Shown here one piece after another: positions 23,419 through 32,371 of a DNA stretch of 64,000 nt. The notes below the pieces were generated by a model. That model worked only from the letters and a program-made list of their open reading frames with translations, did not search any database and was not told the origin of the DNA. Source of the stretch: Eriocheir sinensis (lineage: Eukaryota; Arthropoda; Malacostraca; Decapoda; Varunidae); NCBI RefSeq assembly GCF_024679095.1, contig NC_066517.1, forward strand, positions 1,529,443-1,593,442, given 5' to 3'. A program made the position numbers and the translations under genes. Numbering within the stretch: the first letter of the stretch is position 1; every line of letters begins with the position of its first letter.

Positions 23419-23500
23419 CAGCAGTAGTAGTAGTAGTAGTAGTAATAGCAGCAGTAGTAGTAGTAGTAGCAGTAATAGTAGTAGTAATAGTAGCAACAGA
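23301..23500. repeat. (AGT)n microsatellite with AGC interruptions
   Basis: A GGT run near 23300-23315 precedes an AGT/GTA trinucleotide array at about 23346-23497 with several AGC and AAT substitutions, indicating an older, degrading array. Confidence 0.95.
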
Positions 23501-23539
23501 AGTCCAAAGAAAAGAAGAAAACTACGTAGAAGAAAAATA

Positions 23540-23666
23540 ATATAGAGACAGAATATGAATAAGATAAATATGAATAAGATGAATATGAAAAGATGAACCT
23601 ATTATGAGTATGAACCTATGATAAGATGATTATGAACCTATGAGATGAATAACAGTAAGATAGTGG
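23540..23666. repeat. degenerate ATGAATAAG-type repeat, left flank of LINE A1
   Basis: Words such as aatatgaataagat and gatgaatatgaaaagatgaac recur. The same degenerate repeat resumes on the other side of the LINE at 25048-25125, so the LINE lies inside this simple repeat. Confidence 0.7.
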
Positions 23667-25047
23667 TCATGTGCCCAGCCCAGGGAAAGTGACGCCGATT
23701 TTCAAAATGGGGGACGGGTCAGCTGCTTCAAACTATCGCCCAGTTAGCTTAACATCGGTTATAGGCAAGATGCTGGAGTCCATAATAGCCAGGAACATTC
23801 GGGAGCATCTACGTAGAGAAACACAGCTTAATTCACGACTCGCAGCATGGGTTCACTAAAGGTAGGTTATGCCTCACCAATCTCTTGTCCTTCTACAATA
23901 AAGTATTTGAGGCGGTAGACAGAGATGAAAATTATGATGTAATCTATCTTGATTTTAGTAAAGCGTTTGACAAAGTTCCTCACCAACGACTGTTGCTTAA
24001 ATTACAGGCTCACGGAGTAGAGGGTAAAGTTTTGAACTGGGTCAAGGCGTGGCTTAGCAATAGGAAGCTAAGGGTGCAAATCAATGGTAAAAGATCTGAC
24101 TGGGGATGTGTTACGAGTGGGGTCTCACAAGGTTCGGTATTAGGTCCACTTTTGTTTATTATTTATATCAATGACTTAGATACAGGAATTAGTAGTGATG
24201 TCAGTAAGTTTGCAGATGATACCAAGATCGGTAGAGTAATTGAGTCGGATCAGGACGCTAGTATTCTCCAGGATGAACTAAACAGATTGTATGACTGGGC
24301 GGATAAATGGCAGATGGAGTTCAATGTAGGGAAGTGCAGTATTCTGAGTGTAGGTAGGAACAACCCCTCACATAACTATTGCTTAAATGACACTCCCATA
24401 GGCAGGTCGGGAGCGAGAGGGATTTAGGGGCCTTAGAGAGCTCTGATTTCAAGCAGCGTAAGCAACAGAAGCGCCGAAGTCTTCCTCAAACTATATTTAG
24501 AATTAGTTAGACCTCGTCTTGACTATGCGGTTCAGTTCTGGTCACCTTACTATTGAATGGATATCAAAATGTTAGAATCGGTGCAGAGAAGGATGACTAA
24601 GATGATTCAGGGGTTGAGAAACTTGCCATACGAGGAAAGACTCAAACAGTTAAACTTGCATTTTCTAGAAAGGCGAAGGGTGCGTGGAGACATTATCGAG
24701 GTTTATAAATGGATGAAGGCTTTAATAAGGGAGCTATTCATAAGGTTATGTTTGTAAGAGAACCGGGTAGGACACGAAGTAATGGGTTGAAACTGGATAG
24801 ATTCAGATTCAACAGGGACATAGGCAAAAATTAATTTATTAACAGAGTGGTAGATGAGTGGAACAGGCTGAGCAGTCATGTGATGAGTGCCAATACAATT
24901 GTCGCATTAAGAAATAGATTAGATAAATTCATGGACAGTGATATAAGGTGGGGTTAAATACACGGGAGCTTAGGTTCAAAGGAGCTGCCTTGTACAGGCC
25001 TACCGGCCTCTTGCAGACTCCTACGTTCTTATGTTCTCATGTTCTTA
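23667..25047 (+). mobile_element. LINE family A copy A1 (CR1-like), 5'-truncated, frameshifted
   Basis: Encodes part of a non-LTR reverse transcriptase on the plus strand. 23671-23859 gives VTPIFKMGDGSAASNYRPVS. After a 4-bp insertion near 23811 (compared with copy A2) the frame moves to 23885-24427, which holds [35 protein letters not shown] and the catalytic FADDTKIG. About 75 bp are missing near 24446 relative to A2, then 24557-24757 carries the C-terminal region, with one more frameshift near 24718. The 3' UTR ends in imperfect octamers (ttcttatg ttctcatg ttcttaag) at 25028-25050. The endonuclease is absent. It is a dead copy of the family seen at 3564-4241 and 60899-62215. Confidence 0.93.
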
Positions 25048-25282
<235 letters not shown>

Positions 25283-25353
25283 AACAAACAAAAAAAAGAG
25301 AGATGGAGGAATACGAGAGAGAAAGGAACAAGAATGAAAAAGAGAACAGGAGT

Positions 25354-25401
25354 AGGAGGAGGAGGACCACCTTGGCAGCTGAGAGGGACGACTGAATGTT
25401 A

Positions 25402-25433
<32 letters not shown>
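25354..25433. repeat. duplicated flank ending in (GA)n, first copy
   Basis: The sequence from ggaggaggaggaccacc to gaatgttatcacgagaga is repeated almost exactly at 27391-27457. In both places it lies directly against the 3' end of a LINE family B copy, separated only by (GA)n (about 25405-25433 here). Confidence 0.9.
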
Positions 25434-25436
<3 letters not shown>

Positions 25437-27338
25437 CATAGATTTACATAGAAAATCAGACCACACAGACCCCATGGTCCAGACTTGGTGGTCTGTTCTT
25501 AAACCAAAGTGATTTTACATTAATCAGATGGCTCCAAAACGTTGCATTTCTACTCTAGTTGATATTAAGTTGAAGGAAGTGACGGTCGAGCTTATTTTTG
25601 AAGGAGTCAATCGTGTTACACTGGACCATTGATGATGGGAGCTTATTCCATTCTCGCACTACAACGTTGGTGAAGAAAAATTTGGTGCAGTCTGAATTTA
25701 CTTGTCTACATCTGAGTTTTACGCCATTGTTCCTCGTGCGCAAAGTGTCATCGATCATAAACAATGTTGATCTGTCTACATTCGTGAAACCATTAAGTAT
25801 TTTAAAACATTCGATCAGTTTACCTCGGAGGCGACGTTTCTCAAGAGAGACCATGTTAAGGGTAGAAAGCCTTTCTTCGTAGGATTTGTTGCGCAAGGAA
25901 GGGATCATTTTCGTTGCCCGACGCTGAACACCTTCTAATTTAGCAATATCCTTTGCATGGTGGGGAGACCAAAACTGTACCGCATATTCCAAGTGGGGTC
26001 TGACTAAACTGTTGTAGAGCAGGAGTTTTACATCTTTATTCTTAAATAAAAAGTTTCTTTTAATGAAGCCCAACATTCTGTTCGCTTTATTTGCTGCATC
26101 GATGCATTGCTGTGAGAATTTGAGGTTTGACGCGATTTTGACCCCCAAGTCCTTGACGCATTGAACGCTTTTGAGTTTAACGCCGCGCATTTCGTAATCG
26201 AACTTCTTATTCCTCGTTCCAACTTGAAGGACCTGGCACTTGTCTACGTTAAAGGGCATCTCCCATCTACCCGACCAAGCTGAAATTTTGTGCAAATCCT
26301 CTTAGAGGCTTTGCCTGTCTTCGTCAGTGAGAACCGAGTTACCAATATTTGTGTCGTCTGCAAATTTACTAATGCGGTTATTGAGTCCAACATCCACGTC
26401 GTTGATGTAAATAATGAAGAGCACTGGGCCAAGAACCGAGCCCTGAGGGACCCCACTAGTGACCGGCGCCCACTCTGAGTTAAATCCGTCAATCACTACT
26501 CTTTGTTGTCTGTTGCTCAACCAATTCGCGATCCATTGGTTTACTTGACCGTCAATACCTATTTGCTTTAATTTGTAAAGTAATTTATGATGCGGGACTT
26601 TATCCAACGCTTTCTGGAAATCAAGATAGACTACGTCCAGTGATTTGGTTACGTCATAAACAGTGAAGAGGTCATTATAAAAGGTTAATAGATTTGATAG
26701 GCAGGATCTTTTGTTTCGGAAGCCATGTTGTGAGTCCCCAATTAATGAGTGGCTTTCAAGGTAACTCACAATTTTGTCTCTAATTATGCCCTCAAGTAGC
26801 TTACCTACAACCGAAGTTAGACTAATGGGCCTGTAATTACCTGGTACTTTTTTGTCTCCTTTCTTAAAAATCGGTGTCACGTTAGCCTTTTTCCAATCTG
26901 AAGGGACGATGCCTTGTCGCAAGGACATATTGAATAAGGTTGTGAGGGAGGAGAGTATTTCGCTCTTTGTTTCTTTCAGCAGAGTTGGATATACTTTATC
27001 AGGTCCAGGACTTTTATTTGTTTTAAGTGATTTGAGGGCTTTAAGGACTTCATCGGGTTTTATTTCAAAGTTAGACAATGCATGCTCGGGATTTACATTA
27101 GTACTGGTGTTGGTGGTGGTGGTGGGAGGACTGTTATTATTAAACACCGAGGAAAAGTAATTATTTAATAGGTTTGCAACGTGTTGGCTGTCAGTCACTA
27201 GTGCACCGTCGCTGTTTGTTAAAGGTCCAATTCCACTTCTGATCGCCTTTCTGTTGTTTATGTAACTGAAGAAGGATTTCGGATTATTTTTACAGTTGGC
27301 TGCAATATTTTCTTCATATCTACGCTTTGCCTGACGCA
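25434..27338 (-). mobile_element. LINE family B copy B1 (CR1/L2-like), RT region with one nonsense codon
   Basis: One minus-strand frame runs from 27338 to 25555, broken only by a TAA near 26304 where copy B2 has a CAA (Gln). Motifs in order: [56 protein letters not shown] and the catalytic FADDTNIG. The C-terminal region with LVRPHLEYAVQFW and RRLRGKLIECFKIL follows. The 3' UTR ends in a repeated TCTATGTAAA-like tail at 25433-25455. The 5' end is truncated at [10 protein letters not shown], so no endonuclease remains. (GA)n adjoins both ends (25405-25433 and 27340-27348). Confidence 0.93.
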
Positions 27339-27398
27339 CAGAGAGAGAAATTAAAACACCTGAAAAATATATCCACGTACTTAAGAGGAGGAGGAGGA
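27339..27398. repeat. compound cassette (GA)n-41 bp-(GGA)n, copy 1
   Basis: A 41-bp unique core starting ttaaaacacctgaaaaatat and ending cgtacttaag has GA on its left and GGA on its right. The identical core occurs in reverse complement at about 35797-35829, again between GGA/TCC and GA/TC arrays. Confidence 0.9.
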
Positions 27399-27457
27399 GG
27401 AGGAGGACCACCTTGGCAGCTGAGAGGGACGACTGAATGTTATCACGAGAGAGAGAG
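27399..27457. repeat. duplicated flank ending in (GA)n, second copy
   Basis: Same sequence as 25354-25433 with a shorter GA run (27446-27457). It adjoins the 3' end of the second LINE B copy. Confidence 0.9.
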
Positions 27458-27802
27458 ATTTACATAGATTTACATAGAAAATCAGACCACACAGACCCCA
27501 TGGTCCAGACTTGGTGGTCTGTCCTTAAACCTAAGTGATTTTACATTAATCAGAAGACTCCAAAACGTTGCATTTCTACTCTAGTTGATATTAAGTTGAA
27601 GGAAGTGACGGTCGAGCTTATTTTTGAAGGAGTCAATCGTGTTACACTGGACCACTGATGATGGGAGCTTATTCCATTCTCGCACTACAACGTTGGTGAA
27701 GAAAAATTTGGTGCAGTCTGAATTTACTTGTCTACATCTGAGTTTTACGCCATTGTTCCTCGTGCGCAAAGTGTCATCGATCATAAACAATGTTGATCTG
27801 TC
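27458..27802 (-). mobile_element. LINE family B copy B2, 3' part (split by LTR element)
   Basis: Encodes the C-terminal residues of the LINE protein (RTRNNGVKLRCRQVNSD, NVVVREWNKLPSS) on the minus strand to a stop at 27581, then the 3' UTR and TCTATGTAAA-type tail at 27458-27478. The coding frame is interrupted at 27802, and the missing upstream sequence resumes at 32376. The two parts are one LINE copy separated by an LTR retrotransposon. Confidence 0.93.
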
Positions 27803-28179
27803 TGTAACGGGCTTGTCGGGGGGCGTTTAAAGGGTGTTGATTAAGACTTCAGCTTCCTTAAGGCGAATTATATTCGTAGCCATTATGTACAAGAAGCGAC
27901 GGAGCGAGAGCGACTGTCGTTGTGTGTCAGTCGGACTCTCGTGAAGGAGTCGCGAGTTACAGGTTGGAAAATAATGGTTACAATTGGTCACGTATGTCAA
28001 GGTGACCTCCACGCACCATCGGAGTGCTAAGTATACAAAACTGAGACGGTAAACACTGACGGACGACATTCCTATAAGGTGGCGTGATCTATCTGTCGTG
28101 GGGTTTTTCCATTGACAATTGTATGCCTAATTCGTGGTGATATTAAATAATAATAATACATTGATATCCTACTATAACA
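27803..28179 (-). repeat. 3' LTR, 377 bp
   Basis: Begins tgtaacgggcttg and ends ctactataaca on the plus strand. Matches the LTR at 31995-32371 over its whole length with three differences. An AT-rich ATT/TAA run sits near its right end. Confidence 0.97.
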
Positions 28180-28567
28180 CTGCTCGGTCACCTACCAGTG
28201 ATCGCGACCTCGCGATATATAAAAACGAAATAGCAGTCTAGGTACCACGAACATACATAGAGGGAGTTTGTCAAGCAGACTGCCTATGATACAATTATAT
28301 TAAAACACTGGCTATGTAAGAACAGATGTGGAATTATAATAAAAATAGGGAGAGGGAAACCACAACGTGTGTGACATGAAACATAAGAAACCTCTCAAAA
28401 GATAAATAGAAGGACACATGTATAAGAAGCTATCAACTGGCATAGTTACAGACAATGAAACGTTGATCTAGCTCCTAAAAAAAAAATACAGTAGTGAAAC
28501 ACAGTACAATGTTAAGTATAGGAGCAGCCAGGTTTCTGTCCCCTGACTTGCCTGAGAAAAGGAAAAA
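28180..28567. other. LTR element untranslated region between env-like gene and 3' LTR
   Basis: About 390 bp inside the LTR element, 3' of the envelope-like frame. No coding frame was recognised and no clear polypurine tract adjoins the LTR. Confidence 0.7.
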
Positions 28568-30235
28568 CTACCTTGCCAGTGGCCTCCCTGCATCCAGTCG
28601 CCGTGTCTGCACAACCAAATAATCGTGCAGGACAGAGTTTCTCCTAATAAGGTAGCACATGACGACGAGACTGACGAACATCAGAAACATTGGTACAAAA
28701 ATCCAGTGTACAGGTAGTGGAGATGCAAATAATCAGGCAGCGTTTCCTCCAGGGTTTCCGCAAACTCTGTTTTGTTCGCGAAAGACAATGAATTAAGGGA
28801 ATTAGTCACATACGAGATGCTGGAGAAATGAATGTCATCGAGAGACCGTAGAGGAAACACTCGATGGGAAATATTGGCCGTGAAAACCAGACGAATCCGG
28901 GACGGGTACGTTGTTATGTTAGTGGAGCGGATATAGCATGCTTCCGCTATGGCATAGTGACCAGTAACCCGTTGATAAGTGGTACCCTCCGGGCAGATGA
29001 CCGATACATAGAAGGACTGAGGGAAATAAAAATAATGCAGACCCTGAAAGTTCTTATGGAAAACAGGCGTTGGTGTTAGCTGCTTGTAAGGGCACAGGGA
29101 AAGAGCGTCAGACGCGTTCACGCGGGTGAGGGCGATCTCGCATACCCCTCCCCGAACTGGAAGGAAGGCAAAGAGAGACGCAGAGCAATAGAATTGCCCG
29201 AAGACCGTCTCCTTGCAATACTGCAAGAGTGAGTAGCTACCCGTTGAATACAGAGCGAAATCCTTCGCGATTAGAACAAGAGACGGGGACGTGTCCAGGG
29301 CCAACACACTGTCCTTTGCCGAAAAAGGGAACGGGACAATTTCGTGTGCCTCAAACACGTCCGCCGTCTGAAAGGGAACATGAATGATTATGGCATCAGG
29401 GGTGAGGCTGGACTCAATCAAGGGGTAAAAATATTGACTCATGTCCGGGGTGAATAAAGGCGTCAGGCTATAATTTTGATACCCGATCTGGACAGTCGTT
29501 CTCAAATCGTGTAGAGGGAACAAGGCAGGTGTGACTCTACCGTGCGCTGCATCAACCATGTTGCTAATAACCTGCTGATTAGCCGTTGCGACGGAGGTAA
29601 TGACGTTTTCCAATACATGCAAGGCCTGATCTAGGAGGAGAAACTGATTCACCTGGTCGATCTGTTTGACAACTATGTTGATAACCTCTACCATCTTATT
29701 TGTCTGCTCTAGCAGTACCGCAATGTTAGTATGCAATTGCGCAAGTTTTCTACAATTGGCGTTGATCACCCTGCGATTTCGGGCAGCAAAGGAAAGTACA
29801 TGAGCGTAGTGGTCCCGCAAATCGCGAACGTCCTCGTCGGTAGCCGTACCGAAAAGGAACTTTGAGGCGGACCCCACGATGTTGAGCAACCCCCTCTTTA
29901 CCCGAGAGTGAACTGAGTGAAAACTATAATCCATGTTTACCTCATCAACTTTTCCCCGTAAGAACAGAATCCTATCCTCCAGTAGTTGAAAAAGAGTCAG
30001 AGAGTTGGTACTAGAAGGAGCCTTTGATTCCCTAGTCTTGGTAGCCCGGATGGCGTCTGCCATGCCGAGTAGTTTTTCTGAGACTATCCTGATTGTGTCC
30101 GTGGTGTTGGTCAAGGAAGTATATGGATATTTTACGAGGAGCACATCTTCTATGAGGAAGACCTCTCCTATGTGTGCCGTGAGGGCACCAGGCTTCAGAT
30201 GGATGGGTGTTGTTTTGACATCATTTCAACCTTCG
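28568..30235 (-). pseudogene. env: envelope-like gene of endogenous LTR element (errantivirus / F-protein type)
   Basis: The main minus frame is open from about 30230 (first in-frame Met-like codon GTG at 30144) to a TGA at 28681, about 490-515 codons. Roughly 80 residues from 30144 there is a furin-type basic site (29904-29893) followed by a hydrophobic Gly/Leu/Ala-rich segment. That layout is typical of the F-like envelope fusion proteins of insect errantiviruses and baculoviruses. Helical heptad-like sequence and scattered Cys follow. The frame ends just before a membrane anchor: a hydrophobic stretch with a basic tail is encoded in a different frame at about 28705-28568. This indicates a one-base frameshift that separates ectodomain and anchor. 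No signal peptide is visible in the open frame; in related elements env is expressed from a spliced RNA. The copy is therefore broken as it stands. Confidence 0.75.
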
Positions 30236-31598
30236 TAGCTTTTAACGTACACCTAACTTCTGAGTGTATCTTGGAAAACATATGCATCTGCTGTTGTGCG
30301 TACCTATCAATGTTGTAGAGAGGTTGCTGTGGGGTTGTAAGGAGGTCGTACGGAAGACGTTTCTCCACCCCATACAAGATGTAGTAGGGAGACTTCCCCG
30401 TAGAGTCGTTTACCGACGTATTTATGGAAGCGGCTATATGCGATAGCCAATCCTCCCAATTATCGTGGAGATCGTTCACGATAGGCCTGAGGACCTGTAA
30501 GATTTTCCTATTAGCCCTCTCCGCCAACCCATTAGCAGCTGGGTGGTAAGCTGTGATGAAGGATTGCGTGATGTTAAACTGAGCGCATATTTCGCTCAAT
30601 ACTGAGTTCCTAAACTCGGTGCCATTGTCACTCAGAAGAATTCGAGGAGACGAATGTGGACACAACACGTGAGTCACGAGGGCATGGGCCACGCGTGTGG
30701 CTGTCTTGTCCTTGAGAGGCGCTAGAACTAGAAACCTAGAGAACTGGTCGACGCACACCAATAAGTAGCGCGAGCCATGATGGCTCTGGGGGAGCTGTAG
30801 TAAGTCTATATTAACAACATCCCATGGCGCCTCTGGTACTGGGTATTGCAACATAGGTGCTGGCCCTTTGACGGACCCCTTGTGCTTAGCACAAACGACG
30901 CAATGTGCGACATGTTTTTCTACATCAACCCGTAATGTGGGCCAGTAGAATTTTCGTCTGGTGACAGATAGCGTCTTGTCTCTTCCTGGGTGACCCGCAA
31001 TGGGTGTGTTATGGACCAGCTTAAGCGTCACGGGGACGTATATGTCTGGGATGACCAGTTGGTCTATAGGTACCGGTTTGGTTGGCCATGACCTACAAAG
31101 GAGGTTGTCCTCTGATAGGAAGAATTGTGAAAAGGGAACTGGCAAGTCAGGAAGGTTTGATTCGTCTCCCGACTCGAGGGCGTAAATTAACCTCTTCCAC
31201 ACAGGGTGGTCACGCTGAGCAGTGTGCAGCTCAGGTGAAGTGAAGTTGTGGATGACCTCTGGGGAGGTAATCGCGCCTATCGGAACATTCCGTGATAAGG
31301 CATCTGCGACCACATTTGTTTTCCCGGTGATGTATTTTATCTCCGGATTGTATGCTTGGATCGTTAAGAACCATCTTGCCAGACGACCGTGTAGGTTTTT
31401 TCCCTTGAAAAGATCAGTTATGGCCGCGTGGTCCGTAAACACCACAACTTTGTACCCCATCACAATGTCACGAAAATGCTTCAGAGCCCATACAATGGCA
31501 AGAGCCTCTAGGTGGGTAACAGAATAGTTCTTTTCCGGAGCTGTAAGTACTCGACTGGCGAACGCTATCACATGCTTTTTGCCGGACGCAGTTGCTTA
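30195..31598 (-). pseudogene. pol: pol remnant: partial RNase H and integrase
   Basis: A single minus frame from about 31598 to 30195. It opens inside a Ty3/gypsy RNase H (IAFASRVLTAPEKNYSVTH, then VVFTDHAAI and VVADALSRN); the first catalytic Asp region is gone. Integrase follows with an HHCC zinc-binding module (HNTPIAGHPGRDK, HCVVCAKHKG) and the DDE core: Asp in NIDLLQLPQ, Asp in LLSDNGTEFRN, Glu in NGLAERANR. The tail SPYYILYGVEKRLPYDLL is typical of gypsy-class integrases. The frame starts at a stop next to the 50-bp minisatellite, marking the deletion that removed gag, protease and reverse transcriptase. Integrase itself looks intact in sequence. Confidence 0.93.
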
Positions 31599-31616
31599 TA
31601 GCTGGTGTGCTCGAGG

Positions 31617-31846
31617 CTTGTAGATGGCGCCTTGTGAGTTGCACGTAGGTGGCGACTTGTGAGATGCTTGTAGCTGGCGCCTTGTGAGTTGCACGGAGGT
31701 GGCGACTTGTGAGATGCTTGTAGCTGGCGCCTTGTGAGTTGCACGTAGGTGGCGACTTGGGAGATGCTTGTAGCTGGCGCCTTGTGAGTTGCACGTAGGT
31801 GGCGACTTGGGAGATGCTTGTAGCTGGCGCCTTGTGCGTTGCCGCG
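31617..31846. repeat. 50-bp minisatellite inside LTR element
   Basis: A unit beginning cttgtagctggcgccttgtg starts at 31617, 31667, 31717, 31767 and 31817 (four full copies and a partial one). It lies between the primer-binding site and the truncated RNase H, where gag would normally be. Since 50 is not a multiple of three, the open frames across it are not conserved peptides. Confidence 0.95.
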
Positions 31847-31979
31847 GACGGCAGGTGCGGTGCCGCGGACGGCAGGTGCGTTGACTCCTTCTTCCCTTGT
31901 ACGCCTGTCCCCGGAGTTTGTTGGCGAGTTCTCGTGGCTTGGAGGAGAACGAGGTAGCGAAGGCACAGGCGCGGGGTGA

Positions 31980-31992
31980 CCGCTGCCAACCA
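31980..31992 (-). other. primer-binding site of LTR element
   Basis: Two bases inside the 5' LTR the minus strand reads TGGTTGGCAGCGG. The TGG start and 2-nt spacing fit a tRNA primer-binding site of Ty3/gypsy elements. The primer tRNA was not identified. Confidence 0.7.
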
Positions 31993-31994
31993 AA

Positions 31995-32371
31995 TGTAAC
32001 GGGCTTGTCGGGGGGCGTTTAAAGGGTGTTGATTAAGACTTCAGCTTCCTTAAGGCGAATTATATTCGTAGCCTTTATGTACAAGAAGCGACGGAGCGAG
32101 AGCGACTGTCGTTGTGTGTCAGTCGGACTCTCGTGAAGGAGTCGCGAGTTACAGGTTGGAAAATAATTGTTACAATTGGTCACGTATGTCAAGGTGACCT
32201 CCACGCACCATCGGAGTGCTAAGTTTACAAAACTGAGACGGTAAACACTGACGGACGACATTCCTATAAGGTGGCGTGATCTATCTGTCGTGGGGTTTTT
32301 CCATTGACAATTGTATGCCTAATTCGTGGTGATATTAAATAATAATAATACATTGATATCCTACTATAACA
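31995..32371 (-). repeat. 5' LTR, 377 bp
   Basis: Partner of 27803-28179. The differences seen are A/T at the gccattatg site, G/T in ataatggtt and A/T in aagtatac. Confidence 0.97.

Larger units (their letters stand above)
27803..32371 (-). mobile_element. Ty3/gypsy-type LTR element with env-like gene, internally deleted
   Basis: A 4,569-bp element bounded by two 377-bp LTRs (TG...CA) and a 4-bp target duplication TGTC (27799-27802 and 32372-32375). It lies inside LINE copy B2. In minus-strand order: 5' LTR, primer-binding-site-like TGGTTGGCAGCGG, a leader with a 50-bp minisatellite, partial RNase H, integrase, an envelope-like gene, 3' LTR. Gag, protease, reverse transcriptase and the start of RNase H are missing, so this copy cannot move on its own. 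The LTRs differ by three substitutions by eye, about 0.8%, indicating a young insertion. No clear polypurine tract was seen before the 3' LTR. Confidence 0.95.

Noticed and set aside
21651..23507. 618-codon minus-strand ORF
   Set aside because: It translates a purine tract plus (AGT)n, (GAA)n and (GA)n into Ser/Leu/Phe/Tyr runs. There is no protein-like composition.
31468..31989. 173-codon ORF next to the 5' LTR, possible gag
   Set aside because: It is mostly the 50-bp minisatellite read in shifting frames, has no CCHC zinc knuckle or capsid-like motif, and overlaps RNase H out of frame.
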